Assembly: GCA_040387515.1 (NCBI GenBank)
Contig: JAZKDP010000022.1
Location: forward strand, 1-64,000
From: Methylotenera_A sp040387515
GTDB lineage: Bacteria > Pseudomonadota > Gammaproteobacteria > Burkholderiales > Methylophilaceae
DNA: 64,000 nucleotides
Reading direction: 5' to 3'
Position numbers and translations under genes: made by a program. The notes under the pieces were generated by a model, which searched no databases, was not told the DNA's origin, and was given only the letters and a program-made list of their open reading frames with translations. Below, one piece after another: positions 52,558 through 62,035 of this stretch (position 1 is the first letter of the stretch; each line of letters begins with the position of its first letter).

Positions 52558-53238
52558 TTAATCGGGTTGAGGTTGAGATGTATTACTAGTCTCAGGTTTA
52601 TTAGTAGACCTTAAAACTCTATCCACTCTGGGCGGCGGATTCGCGCTTGCTGGCAATTCGGACGATTTATTATTGGGATTGGCCGCAGGTTTATTTTTAG
52701 GCTGAATAATAGCTTTCACACGTCCACTTGATGAACCACCACTTTCCGATTTGGCTCCACCAATTACTTCCGCATATTCAGCATTAGCGTCGTAGCTAAT
52801 GTAATCGCCATGCACGATATCTTCACCACGTTTTACCCATGCGCGTGTATATAACTGCACTTTGTCCATGCGGCCATCATACTCAATGCGCTGGCCACTG
52901 CCTTCCATATATTCATTCTTACCCTCCATTTTTTGCTTAAACGTGGTTGGATTGCCAGTCGACGTGCTGTGCTGAAAACCTTCTTTGTCTTCACGCACAA
53001 CCAACTTATCCGCATGAATAATCAGTGTACCCTGCGTTAAAATCACTTTGCCCGTATAGGTGCTAGTTTTTTTAGCATCATTCACCGTCACCGTATCCGC
53101 TTCAAGCTCAATCGGCTTATCTCGGTCTGCCGATTCTGCCATTGCATTTAAGCTTACGAACAGGCCTAAGCAAAAGCTCATCATTAACGCACTATTCAGT
53201 GTATTTTTAAATACACTGATGCGAATCAAATTACTCAT
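52558..53238 (-). CDS. lptA: LPS transport periplasmic protein LptA
   Basis: Periplasmic bridge protein that carries LPS to the outer membrane. It has a signal peptide (hydrophobic MMSFCLGLFVSLNAMA, cleavage near residue 35) and a beta-jellyroll OstA domain (DKPIELEADTVTVNDAKK, TYTGKVILTQGTLIIHADKL). The ATG at 53238 has GGAG six bases upstream; ATG at 53256 is the alternative. The mature C-terminus carries a Pro/Asn/Ser-rich extension of about 55 residues beyond the fold (residues about 172-226). It overlaps the operon closely with lptC upstream. Confidence 0.92.
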   Translation of the reverse strand: MSNLIRISVFKNTLNSALMMSFCLGLFVSLNAMAESADRDKPIELEADTVTVNDAKKTSTYTGKVILTQGTLIIHADKLVVREDKEGFQHSTSTGNPTTFKQKMEGKNEYMEGSGQRIEYDGRMDKVQLYTRAWVKRGEDIVHGDYISYDANAEYAEVIGGAKSESGGSSSGRVKAIIQPKNKPAANPNNKSSELPASANPPPRVDRVLRSTNKPETSNTSQPQPD

Positions 53239-53257
53239 TGTTTCTCCGCGATTCATT

Positions 53258-53989
53258 TTAATTGCTACTTTTTTGCTTTATTTTAGTTGCTTTGGTTTTT
53301 GCATCAGTCGATTTTTTGGTGCTTATTTTACTGGTTTTTGCAGGGCTAACTTTTGTTTTTACAGGCGCTTTTAAAGGGCTATTAGTTTTAGCCTTAACTT
53401 TTTTGGGCTGAACATTTAGTGGTCGCTCGTAATGCACTTTCACACGATTCAACAAAGTCATGGTTTGCGCTTTTTTGTCATAAACCATACCAGTGGCCTT
53501 AATCACCGTTTTAGGTGCTTGTGTAATCGTCACTGGTGCGTCGGTTTTTACTATATCCTGTTTAGGCAAAATCAATAACCTTTCGGTTAACAATTGCATC
53601 TCACCTTTGCCCTCAAACGCTTGGCGCACCACTTTTACATTATCAACCAACTCCACTTGTTCGCCATTACTCGAAATATAACCACGCAAACCTTCAATTT
53701 GCGTGTACGGTTTATCAGTCGTATATTGCGTAAAACGCGGCCGTTGCAACACGGTACTATCATCATCTGGATAATGCAGCATTTCCGTTGCCGCCAATAT
53801 ATATTTCACTTTGCCAAATGTATCTGTTTGCGTAGTTACAAAGTTGTGCATGGTGTAATCGGGGTCATGTCGGTTACTACCATCAATTTTAGGGCCTTGT
53901 TGCTCTACCGTCTGGTTAATCCAGAATGTCAGCAAAGCCAGTAATACAGCTAGAACTAACGGGAAAAACAAAGCAGAACGGGTTAACAT
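53258..53989 (-). CDS. lptC: LPS export protein LptC
   Basis: Inner-membrane-anchored protein that passes LPS from LptBFG to LptA. One N-terminal membrane helix (ALFFPLVLAVLLALLTFWI) precedes the periplasmic domain (YTMHNFVTTQTDTFGKVKYILAATEMLHYPDDD region; about 45-77, key D-YTM-NF). The 243-residue protein is longer than the usual 190 because of a Lys/Thr/Ser-rich tail of about 50 residues (from about residue 190). ATG at 53989 is preferred over a TTG at 54004. It is 21 bases after kdsC. Confidence 0.9.
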   Translation of the reverse strand: MLTRSALFFPLVLAVLLALLTFWINQTVEQQGPKIDGSNRHDPDYTMHNFVTTQTDTFGKVKYILAATEMLHYPDDDSTVLQRPRFTQYTTDKPYTQIEGLRGYISSNGEQVELVDNVKVVRQAFEGKGEMQLLTERLLILPKQDIVKTDAPVTITQAPKTVIKATGMVYDKKAQTMTLLNRVKVHYERPLNVQPKKVKAKTNSPLKAPVKTKVSPAKTSKISTKKSTDAKTKATKIKQKSSN

Positions 53990-54010
53990 GCTATTGATTA
54001 ACAACCATTA

Positions 54011-54589
54011 TCAAGCAAAAAACGGCGCCATTTGTTCATCCAATGTACCTTGCGCTTGCATAATCAGTTCGCACAATTCACGTACTGCACCGCGCCCACC
54101 GCCTCTTTGCGTGGTGTAATGCGCGCGTTTTTTAACTGATTCTGGCGCAGCTGGCACCGTCACGGCCAAGCCGCATCGCAGCATTGGCGGTACGTCTACT
54201 ACGTCATCACCCATAAATGCAGCTTCTTCAGCCGTAATATTCAGCTTGGTAATCAAGTCATTAAACGCGGCCAACTTATCTTCTACGCCTTGATAAAAAT
54301 GTGCAATGCCTGTGCTTTCTGAACGTTTTGTTACCACATCAGAGGTGCGGCCAGTAATAATCGCCATTTGCACGCCAGTTTTTTTAAGCAATTTCATTCC
54401 CAAACCATCATGCGAATGAAAGGTCTTATATTCTTGGCCATCATCGCCAATGGTCAATCCGCCATCGGTCATCACGCCATCTACATCGAAAACCACTACT
54501 TTGATTTTTTTTGCGCGCGCTAAAACTTCAGGTGATACATTAGTTGCAAATCCAGTAGAGGCAAATTCAGACAAGTTAATTTCAGACAT
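54011..54589 (-). CDS. kdsC: 3-deoxy-D-manno-octulosonate-8-phosphate phosphatase
   Basis: HAD phosphatase that dephosphorylates Kdo-8-P in LPS core synthesis. The 192-residue protein has FDVDGVMTDGGLTI (nucleophile motif), AIITGRTSDVV and AAFMGDDVVDVPPMLRCGL. It overlaps kdsD by one base (TAATG), so the two enzymes are made together; this order, kdsD-kdsC-lptC-lptA-lptB, is conserved in Proteobacteria. Confidence 0.96.
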   Translation of the reverse strand: MSEINLSEFASTGFATNVSPEVLARAKKIKVVVFDVDGVMTDGGLTIGDDGQEYKTFHSHDGLGMKLLKKTGVQMAIITGRTSDVVTKRSESTGIAHFYQGVEDKLAAFNDLITKLNITAEEAAFMGDDVVDVPPMLRCGLAVTVPAAPESVKKRAHYTTQRGGGRGAVRELCELIMQAQGTLDEQMAPFFA

Positions 54590-55608
54590 TAAACGACTTT
54601 CGCTTTCAATAAATCGTGCATATTAAATGCACCCACAAGTTTACCTGCATCATCAATCACTAGCAGACCATTAATTTTTTTCACTTCCATCAATTCAACC
54701 GCTTCCACTGCCAGTTGATTCGCACTAATCGTATTGGGACTGCCATGCATCACGTCAATTATTTTGGCAGTATTTGCATGTGTGCCGTTGGCAAAGGCGC
54801 GGCGTAAATCACCATCGGTAAAAATACCAATCGGCTTATTTTGAGCATCAACAATCGCCGTTAGGCCGAGTCCTTTTTGCGTCATTTCAGTCAGCGCAGC
54901 TGACAACATTGCTTCTGCAGCAACAGATGGAATGGCATCACCAACACGCATCACGTCTTTTACACGTGTCAGCAGTTTTCTACCAATGCTTCCGCCAGGA
55001 TGTGAACGCGCGAAATCTTCGGCGGTAAAATCGCGACAATTTAACACACAAACCGCTAATGCATCACCCAAAGCCAATGCAGCCGTTGTGCTAGCCGTAG
55101 GCGACAAGCCCAATGGGCAGGCCTCTTGCGTTACTTCCGCACTTAAATGCACATCCGACTCTTTGGCCAAAGTTGAATTTGGGGCGCCTGTAATACTGAT
55201 TACTTTTGCGCCCAAACGTTTGATGGTCGGCAAAATATTTAATAGCTCGTCACTTTCACCAGAATTAGAAAGCGCAATCACTACATCACCATCGGTAATC
55301 ATACCAAGGTCGCCATGGCTGGCCTCTGCTGGATGCATAAAAAATGCTGGCGTGCCCGTGCTGGCAAGGGTGGCTGCAATTTTTCCGCCAATGTGCCCAG
55401 ATTTACCCATGCCGCTCACCACAACACGGCCTTTGCATTGTAAAATAAGTTTTACGGCTTCTTCAAAATTGACGTCTAAGCGATTAGCCAACAGTGTAAT
55501 TTCATGCGCCTCTATAGCCAGCACGTTGCGCGCTAGCTGCAAAGTTGTGTGCTGATTAGATACTTGCGGCGTGTGGCCACGGTCTGATTGCAGTAATGTA
55601 GGTGACAT
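54589..55608 (-). CDS. kdsD: D-arabinose-5-phosphate isomerase
   Basis: Makes arabinose-5-phosphate from ribulose-5-phosphate, the start of Kdo synthesis. The 339-residue protein has an SIS domain (VVVSGMGKSGHIGGKIAATLASTGTPA region near residues 61-87; key GMGKSGHIG) with the AEASHGDLGMI active-site stretch, then two CBS domains. It is the first gene of the leftward lpt/kds run and is divergent from the Kef gene. Confidence 0.95.
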   Translation of the reverse strand: MSPTLLQSDRGHTPQVSNQHTTLQLARNVLAIEAHEITLLANRLDVNFEEAVKLILQCKGRVVVSGMGKSGHIGGKIAATLASTGTPAFFMHPAEASHGDLGMITDGDVVIALSNSGESDELLNILPTIKRLGAKVISITGAPNSTLAKESDVHLSAEVTQEACPLGLSPTASTTAALALGDALAVCVLNCRDFTAEDFARSHPGGSIGRKLLTRVKDVMRVGDAIPSVAAEAMLSAALTEMTQKGLGLTAIVDAQNKPIGIFTDGDLRRAFANGTHANTAKIIDVMHGSPNTISANQLAVEAVELMEVKKINGLLVIDDAGKLVGAFNMHDLLKAKVV

Positions 55609-55780
55609 AATTGGTTAGTATAAAAGGGAAACCGCGACTAATAAAGTAAAATAGCCTGTTTTCGTGTAAAACAGTAAAAGTAGGCACAATTTTTGCGTAA
55701 CTGCATTAAATAAACCATGCTAATTAGGCCATTAGTCTTTCTTAATAATTATAAATAAAAGCAATTTGATAAAAACCTAA

Positions 55781-57757
55781 ATGTTTGATTCCTTAACCAG
55801 CGTACTATTATTACTCACCAGCTCGGTGTTGGCTGTTGCGCTTTTTCGCGCATTACGCATGCCCGCCCTATTGGCCTATTTTTTTGTCGGCGTGCTATTT
55901 GGCCCTTACGCACTCAATTTACTGCCGGACACTGTAAGTGGCCGCCACGTAGCGGAGTTCGGCATTGTGTTTTTAATGTTTAGCATTGGCTTAGAGTTTA
56001 GCTTGCCTCAGCTCTATGCCATGCGCAAAACTTTGTTTGGCTTAGGTGGTGCGCAAGTCATTATTACAATGGGCGTGGCGATGCTGGTGGGCTGGTTTGC
56101 GGGCTTAAGCTTGCCAACCGCCTTTGTCATTGGCGGCGCATTAACCATGTCATCAACTGCAATTGTGTCCAAAATATTAATTGAGCGTGTGGATTTAAAT
56201 TCACGTCACGGCCGTTTAAGTATAGGCATATTGCTGTTTCAAGATTTAGCCGTCATTCCTATTTTGGTGCTCATTCCCGCACTTGGTGCGCAATCAGCCA
56301 ACTTAGGCGCAACCTTAGGTTGGTCGTTCATTAAAACCGTTGTATTGCTGTTTCTATTGTTTAAGTTTGGCAGAACCATTGTGAACTATTGGTTTAGCGT
56401 AGTTGCACGACAACATTCGCGCGAATTGTTTGTCATGAACGTGTTAATGGTCACATTGCTATTGGCTTTTGTCACCAAATTGGCTGGCTTATCGTATGCG
56501 TTGGGCGCCTTTATCGCTGGCATGTTGATTTCTGAAACACGCTATCGCTACCAAGTGGAATCAGACATTGCGTCTTTCCGCGATATTTTGCTTGGGCTGT
56601 TTTTTATTAGTGTTGGCATGCTGTTAGATTTTAATCAGCTACTTAGCCACATTGGCTTAGTGCTGGCATTACTGGTCGGCTTTGTCTTATTTAAAGGTAT
56701 AGTTATCGCCGTTTTAAGTCGATTATTTGGTTTTGAATTAGGCGTCGGCATCCGTACCGGCATCATATTAGCGCAAGCAGGCGAGTTTAGTTTCGTTATT
56801 TTAGCGTTAGGTTTAGAGCAAAAATTAATCGGCGGAGATGAGTTACAAATCGTTTTAGCTGCTTCGCTTTTATCCATGGTGGTCGCGCCGTTTATCATCC
56901 AATACAATGGCCGCTTTGCACGCAAGCTGGTCAAAAGCTATACGCGCAACAGCGGGCAAGTCGTTGATGAGATTGGCATTGTTACCAAAAACCTTAAAGA
57001 TCATGTGATTATTTGTGGTTATGGTCGTAGCGGTCAATATTTAGGTCGCTTCTTAAAAGAAGAAAACATCCCTTTTATCGCACTGGATATTGACCCAACC
57101 CGCGTACACGACGCGGCGGCGGCAGGACAACATGTGATGTACGGCGATGCAAGCCGTCGCCTTGTGCTAGAGGCCGCTGGTGGCGCACGTGCTAAAGCAC
57201 TTATCGTCAGTTACTCTGATATGCGCGCATCGTTAAAAGTGTTGCATATCGTAAAAGAAAACTACCCAAACTTACCCGTTATTGTGCGCACTTATGATGA
57301 TGCAGATATTGATGCTTTTAGAGATGCTGGTGCTAGCGAAGTCGTGCCTGAAGTGCTGGAAGGCAGCTTAATGTTGGCTTCACACGCATTGGTATTATTG
57401 GGCATTCCATTAAACCGCGTGGTTAAACGTATTCGTTTATTCCGTGAAGAGCGCTATAAAATGTTTCAAGGCTATTTCCATGGCATATCCGATCTTCCCA
57501 CTGAAATCACCGAAGCACATCAAATTAGATTACATTCAGTTGTGGCGACCAAAGAAACTTTTATGATTAATATGCATATTAGCCAAATAGATTTTGCGGG
57601 CTTTAATGTAGAGCTACAACACATACGACGGCCCAATATGTTGGAAGACATTCTACCGCGCCCCGATATTGTGATTGATGTAGGCGATATATTGGTATTA
57701 TTGGGCAGCCCTGCGGACTTAAGTAGCGCCGAAAAATTCTTATTAACTGGCCGTTAA
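55781..57757 (+). CDS. CPA2-family cation:proton antiporter (KefB/YbaL type)
   Basis: A 658-residue inner-membrane protein. Residues to about 380 form 12 or so transmembrane helices of the CPA2 exchanger (VFLMFSIGLEFSLPQL, AIVSKILIE, ILLFQDLAVIPILV), then a TrkA-N domain (HVIICGYGRSGQYLGRFL near 404) and a C-terminal TrkA-C region (about 570-655). It exports K+ or other monovalent cations in exchange for protons, with gating by nucleotide through the TrkA-N domain. Which ion or ligand cannot be told; the GxGRxGxxLGRFL pattern suggests NAD(H) binding. Confidence 0.93.
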   Translation: MFDSLTSVLLLLTSSVLAVALFRALRMPALLAYFFVGVLFGPYALNLLPDTVSGRHVAEFGIVFLMFSIGLEFSLPQLYAMRKTLFGLGGAQVIITMGVAMLVGWFAGLSLPTAFVIGGALTMSSTAIVSKILIERVDLNSRHGRLSIGILLFQDLAVIPILVLIPALGAQSANLGATLGWSFIKTVVLLFLLFKFGRTIVNYWFSVVARQHSRELFVMNVLMVTLLLAFVTKLAGLSYALGAFIAGMLISETRYRYQVESDIASFRDILLGLFFISVGMLLDFNQLLSHIGLVLALLVGFVLFKGIVIAVLSRLFGFELGVGIRTGIILAQAGEFSFVILALGLEQKLIGGDELQIVLAASLLSMVVAPFIIQYNGRFARKLVKSYTRNSGQVVDEIGIVTKNLKDHVIICGYGRSGQYLGRFLKEENIPFIALDIDPTRVHDAAAAGQHVMYGDASRRLVLEAAGGARAKALIVSYSDMRASLKVLHIVKENYPNLPVIVRTYDDADIDAFRDAGASEVVPEVLEGSLMLASHALVLLGIPLNRVVKRIRLFREERYKMFQGYFHGISDLPTEITEAHQIRLHSVVATKETFMINMHISQIDFAGFNVELQHIRRPNMLEDILPRPDIVIDVGDILVLLGSPADLSSAEKFLLTGR

Positions 57758-57781
57758 TTGATCAAATACTAAGCATAAAAA

Positions 57782-58837
57782 TTGACTAGAAAAAAAGTAA
57801 TTGTAGTGGGCGGCGGCATTGTAGGCTGCCTAACCGCGTTAGAATTAATTAAGCACGGCTGCAAGGTAACATTAGTCGAACGCAATGTAGTCGCCAGCCA
57901 AACATCGGGCGAATCATCATGGGCAGGGGCTGGCATTTTGTTTCCACTATTGCCTTGGATGTATAAAGATGCAGTGAATCAACTAGCGATTGAAGGTGCA
58001 GCAATCTATCAAAAACTTTGTGAGCACTTACTCACAAACACAGGAATTGACCCTGAACATTCAGTATGCGGCATGCAGATCCAACATTCATTCAATGCAG
58101 ATCAAGCGATTGAATGGTGTGAAAAAAATGCCATTCTTTATCAAAAAAATGCGCTCGGTTTATTTTTACCCAATGTGGCACAAGTCCGCCCACCACAGTT
58201 ACTGAAAGCATTACGTCAAGCCCTGTTGCAAAGTGGTGTGACGTTATTAGAACGCACAGAATTAAAGCCACTTAATCCTGCTGAATTAAAAAATGGTCAT
58301 TTAAACACTTGGCAAACCACCACTGGCGAAACATTGGTAGCAGATCAATTTGTTGTGACATCTGGTGCATGGAGTTTTGAGCTATTAAAAAATACCACCC
58401 AAAATCTCGACATTAAACCCATGCGTGGTCAGATTTTACTGTATCAACAAACTGGCGAAAAACTAGCACACATTGTTTACGCGAATGGCTTTTACCTTGT
58501 ACCAAGAAAAGATGGTTTACTGCTTGCCGGCAGCACGCTAGAAGACGTCGGTTTTGATAAAAACACGACAGAAACTGTAAAGGAAGAACTGCAAACAAAA
58601 GCTGAAGGCATTTTACCCAGCTTAAAACACGCACCCATACTTAAACACTGGAGTGGTCTGCGACCAGGTACGCCAGATAACCTGCCAACTATTGCGGCAC
58701 ATCCAAGCATTAAAAACCTGTTTTTAAATACTGGCCACTTTCGTTACGGCCTTACCATGGCGCCCGCCAGTGCACAGCGAATTGTCGCATTAATGTGTGG
58801 CGATGTGCCAGAAACACTGTCAGAAACAACAGCTTAG
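57782..58837 (+). CDS. FAD-dependent oxidoreductase, ThiO (glycine oxidase) type
   Basis: A 351-residue DAO-family protein. Residues 6-15 hold the FAD dinucleotide site VIVVGGGIVGCL; the family's MRGQILLYQ and GFYLVPRKDGLLLAGSTLEDVGFDKNTTE region and the C-terminal HWSGLRPGTPDNLPTIA and NTGHFRYGLTMAPASA are typical of ThiO. ThiO oxidises glycine to iminoglycine in thiazole synthesis of thiamine. The start is TTG at 57782. Its neighbour, convergent, is a MoeB/ThiF-like enzyme, consistent with but not proof of a thiamine role; other amino-acid oxidases of the family are possible. Confidence 0.84.
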   Translation: MTRKKVIVVGGGIVGCLTALELIKHGCKVTLVERNVVASQTSGESSWAGAGILFPLLPWMYKDAVNQLAIEGAAIYQKLCEHLLTNTGIDPEHSVCGMQIQHSFNADQAIEWCEKNAILYQKNALGLFLPNVAQVRPPQLLKALRQALLQSGVTLLERTELKPLNPAELKNGHLNTWQTTTGETLVADQFVVTSGAWSFELLKNTTQNLDIKPMRGQILLYQQTGEKLAHIVYANGFYLVPRKDGLLLAGSTLEDVGFDKNTTETVKEELQTKAEGILPSLKHAPILKHWSGLRPGTPDNLPTIAAHPSIKNLFLNTGHFRYGLTMAPASAQRIVALMCGDVPETLSETTA

Positions 58838-58839
58838 CT

Positions 58840-59583
58840 TTAACTGCAAACTGCACAAGCAGGGTCACGCGATAGCTTAATAGTGCGCCATTCCATACTC
58901 AGCACATCTAATAACAGTAACCTGCCCTGTAAATTTTCGCCTAAATTCATGATTAACTTTAAAGCTTCAGCCGCCTGAGCTGTACCTATCATGCCCACCA
59001 AGGGCGCAAACACGCCATTTTCAGAACAGCGCATTTCCGCATCATTACCGACATCCGGATACAAGCAATGGTAACAAGGGCTGGCTGCATTTCTAAAATC
59101 AAATACCGTTATTTGCCCCTCGAACCCAATCGCCGCGCCCGATACCAACGGTTTTTTAAGCTTTAAACACACACGATTAAGCGCATAGCGCGTGGCGAAA
59201 TTATCACTACAATCAATCACCACATCTGCATTTTTTGCCAATTGCGCAAACTCAACTTCTGTCGACTTTTGCTGAGCGGTTTGCACCAAAACATCAGGGT
59301 TAATCGCATGGATTGCTTGCTGCGCCGAAACGGCTTTATTCACACCAACACTTTGCGTAGTGTGAATAATTTGCCGCTGCAAATTGGTTAAGTCGACCGC
59401 GTCAAAATCGCAAATCGTCAGCTTGCCTACGCCACTAGCAGCTAAATACAATGCAACTGGCGAACCCAAACCACCCGCCCCCACAATTAATACGTGGCTA
59501 TTGACCAACTTTGCTTGGCCTTCATAACCGATTTTAGGCAATAAAATATGGCGGCTATACCGTAAAAGTTGATTGTCGTTCAT
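58840..59583 (-). CDS. E1-like adenylyltransferase, MoeB/ThiF/HesA family
   Basis: A 247-residue E1-like enzyme that adenylates the C-terminal Gly of a ubiquitin-like sulfur carrier (MoaD, ThiS or similar). The ATP loop GAGGLGSPVALYLA is near residue 35; LQRQI and the CSDNFATRYALNRVC acceptor stretch follow; the structural zinc is bound by CYHC (about 170) and CAVC (near the end). Sequence alone does not separate MoeB from ThiF. It ends 2 bases after the thiO-like gene's stop and its start is 2 bases after the last pilin-like gene, so it may be transcribed with either neighbourhood. A ThiO neighbour favours ThiF slightly. Confidence 0.88.
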   Translation of the reverse strand: MNDNQLLRYSRHILLPKIGYEGQAKLVNSHVLIVGAGGLGSPVALYLAASGVGKLTICDFDAVDLTNLQRQIIHTTQSVGVNKAVSAQQAIHAINPDVLVQTAQQKSTEVEFAQLAKNADVVIDCSDNFATRYALNRVCLKLKKPLVSGAAIGFEGQITVFDFRNAASPCYHCLYPDVGNDAEMRCSENGVFAPLVGMIGTAQAAEALKLIMNLGENLQGRLLLLDVLSMEWRTIKLSRDPACAVCS

Positions 59584-59585
59584 GA

Positions 59586-60395
59586 TTAATGTAACTGCCC
59601 AGCTTGTATCATTGCGTTATAAAGCACGTATGGTGAAATCCAAATTACCTTATCGTCAAACTCGCCAGCCGTAGAGCCTTTTGCTGTTTGGGTACGACTA
59701 TAAAAAAGCGTGGTAGCATTTTTGTTGGCAACCTCATCTGCACCAACCTCACTATCCAACAAGCCACCATTTGCCCCTGTTGAGTAAATCACTGCAACGG
59801 CATTGTTAATAATAAGATTTACTGGGGTACATTCTGTCGTTGCAACTTGCCCACATGATACCTTTAAATCAGGATTTAAAGCTGGCACGTTCAGTGGCGG
59901 AGCTGGATTTGTTCTGGATATACCAATATCTTGCATTTCATTAAAACTAGTAAAATCAGGAATATTTTTAACCCCATAACCAGCGGGCAAGCCGGTAGCT
60001 ACGCCATTCGGATTATCTACTAACGTAACAGCGTATCGTATTGGGTTATTCCAAGCATCGACAGCTAAACCTTGAGAGTTAACAGGCTGAATACCCAATG
60101 TAGCTGCAGGGAAAAACCCCTGCTGTATGGTGCACGCACCACTGGCGTTGGGTGACGCTATTCCGTTGCTAGCCGCAGTGGCTGGGCATGGTAACCGACC
60201 ATTTGCTTGCGCAAAACCTAATAAAGCTTGCTTGGCATTATCCAGTGTATTAATTGTCTGAGCCTGTGCGGCCTGTTCGCGTTGTGCTCGCAATGGTAAT
60301 AAAAGTGCCGATAAGATTAAGCCAAAAATGACCAGTACAATGGCCATTTCAACTAAAGTAAAACCTTTATGTTTAATGGATTTTTTTAATATCAT
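59586..60395 (-). CDS. prepilin-type pseudopilin with shared AKQAL module
   Basis: A 269-residue protein that starts with a type IV prepilin signal: KHKG, then FTLVEMAIVLVIFGLILSALL, with cleavage expected after Gly11 and the conserved Glu5 of mature pilins present. After the helix comes a module with AKQALLGF at 54-61 and GRLPCPA at 66-72, then a globular domain with several cysteines. It overlaps the next gene upstream by 4 bases. Together with its neighbours it suggests a secretion or pilus-like fibre; the exact family is not recognised. No pili assembly ATPase is in view. Confidence 0.8.
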   Translation of the reverse strand: MILKKSIKHKGFTLVEMAIVLVIFGLILSALLLPLRAQREQAAQAQTINTLDNAKQALLGFAQANGRLPCPATAASNGIASPNASGACTIQQGFFPAATLGIQPVNSQGLAVDAWNNPIRYAVTLVDNPNGVATGLPAGYGVKNIPDFTSFNEMQDIGISRTNPAPPLNVPALNPDLKVSCGQVATTECTPVNLIINNAVAVIYSTGANGGLLDSEVGADEVANKNATTLFYSRTQTAKGSTAGEFDDKVIWISPYVLYNAMIQAGQLH

Positions 60396-62032
60396 GGTAT
60401 GACTATATAAGTTTGATCGTTGTAATGGTTAGTTTTTTGTTTATTTGTTGCATCAAAAATTGAATCGTTATTTGTATTTTGTACGCTATCGAGATAGTTT
60501 CTGAGATTACTTGATGGGCGTTCTTGAGAAGATGAAGGTTGTGCTTCTGTTAAAGTTAACAAACTGCCCGCACTAATTAATATCGCACTGACTCCAGTTT
60601 TTTCTCCCACACGCAGGGCAGAAGTTGGTGACCATTCATAATAAAAATAATCCTGCCACAAATTTTCTTTAAACCATTGCGGCTCTTTCAAACCAATCGT
60701 GAAATCACTTGAGTCATTGCACTCCATTGTGCTGAAAATACTATTGTTATTGACTACGCAGCTTGGCCCCGCCTTATTAAAGTCAGCGTGATTATTCAGC
60801 TTATAGATAAATTTATTTAATGGATTCACAGCAATGTTAACCGCTTCGCAATCACCATCCACATCGCAGGTGAAACTTCTCGTCGTTCGACTACAACTGC
60901 CTGCTCCTGTGCAGGTACAGTTTTTTCCAGTTGCATCTACAGCAGACGAACATAAACCAGTATCTTGCGCCGTGTTCCAGGTTCCCGAACGGCGATAAAA
61001 AGTCACACTCAGTATTGGCTGAAAGCGACAACTACAACTTGAAACTGAACTGCAAGTACAACTATCCGTCACGTCAATCGGCAACATGCCTTTTGTAATA
61101 CCGTCAATTGATCGATGATTATTGAACGAAGAACCCAAATTAGCCGCATATGGAAACTGACCGTTTTTGATTCTATATTGGTTTAATAATTTAATTGCCT
61201 CACTACTAGCGCGGTTGGTGACGGCCATCATTAACTCATCAATTGTAATAAAAACCAGCTTATCGTTAAAATAATATGGCTTTGTCACACTCGTGTCGGC
61301 ATCACTCACATCCCGACTATCTTGACCTATTATAAAATCTTCATTAGGGACATCATAATTGGCATTACTGTAATTCGTTGCGCCAATATTAAAATTATCT
61401 AGGTACTGATTGGCATCAGGCGCCACACCTGCGCGGTTTTGTCCAGTTAACGGATTACCAGGCGCAATAATCACAGCAGCCACTCGATTTGATATCACAT
61501 TACCACTTCTATCCTTAATGACCAGCCAAGGGTAGACAGGGTTGCTAATCACATTAGGATTAATAATAGGGTCTGCTGGAGGTATAGCAGAGCTTTCATA
61601 TTTATGTATAAGATTGCGAGACACTGCATACCAAAGTCGGTTACCTTGTGCATCTTGATAGTTTTCGCCAATACCAACTTGCGGTGCTGTACAAGGATTG
61701 TTTTGTCCATAAACTGGAAGCTGTCCAAGTAAAAAGCTATAGCTAAACGTAGACGCTGGTGAATTACAATCGCTTATACCATCATAGTTTCCATCTGCAT
61801 TTCTATCTGGAAATGGCATCTGCCCAGGATGATAAAGGTGACTAGCAGACCAAGCAATTAAAGCCTGCTTTGCTTCATTCAAACTCACAAATGTTTTTTT
61901 ATCTTGTTCTAACCGTAATTGAGCGGGGTCATAAGCTTGTAATAAGTAAACAGTCGCAGCCAAGGCGATAATGAACATCATTAGAATCAATGTGGCGCCC
62001 GCTTGCTTTATTTTCAGATGCGCAACTCGCAT
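60392..62032 (-). CDS. Cys-rich 546-residue pseudopilin-like protein
   Basis: A hydrophobic helix at about residues 13-32 follows QAG, resembling a minor-pilin signal of the PilX/GspK sort in which Glu5 is missing. The region after the helix repeats the neighbour's pilin module at the same distance (AKQALIAW at 54-61, then QMPFP at 71-75 and a DRNADGNYDG loop that resembles calcium loops in pseudopilins). A second, degenerate copy occurs inside (EAIKLLNQY to NGQFPYAAN, about 278-298). Between about 325 and 395 lie nine cysteines in CTCSSV, SSCSC, CTCTGAGSC and CDVDGDC motifs. About 14 cysteines in all are present. No known function; it may be a tip or cargo protein of the fibre. The gene is intact. 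Confidence 0.7.
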   Translation of the reverse strand: MRVAHLKIKQAGATLILMMFIIALAATVYLLQAYDPAQLRLEQDKKTFVSLNEAKQALIAWSASHLYHPGQMPFPDRNADGNYDGISDCNSPASTFSYSFLLGQLPVYGQNNPCTAPQVGIGENYQDAQGNRLWYAVSRNLIHKYESSAIPPADPIINPNVISNPVYPWLVIKDRSGNVISNRVAAVIIAPGNPLTGQNRAGVAPDANQYLDNFNIGATNYSNANYDVPNEDFIIGQDSRDVSDADTSVTKPYYFNDKLVFITIDELMMAVTNRASSEAIKLLNQYRIKNGQFPYAANLGSSFNNHRSIDGITKGMLPIDVTDSCTCSSVSSCSCRFQPILSVTFYRRSGTWNTAQDTGLCSSAVDATGKNCTCTGAGSCSRTTRSFTCDVDGDCEAVNIAVNPLNKFIYKLNNHADFNKAGPSCVVNNNSIFSTMECNDSSDFTIGLKEPQWFKENLWQDYFYYEWSPTSALRVGEKTGVSAILISAGSLLTLTEAQPSSSQERPSSNLRNYLDSVQNTNNDSIFDATNKQKTNHYNDQTYIVIP

Positions 62033-62035
62033 ACA

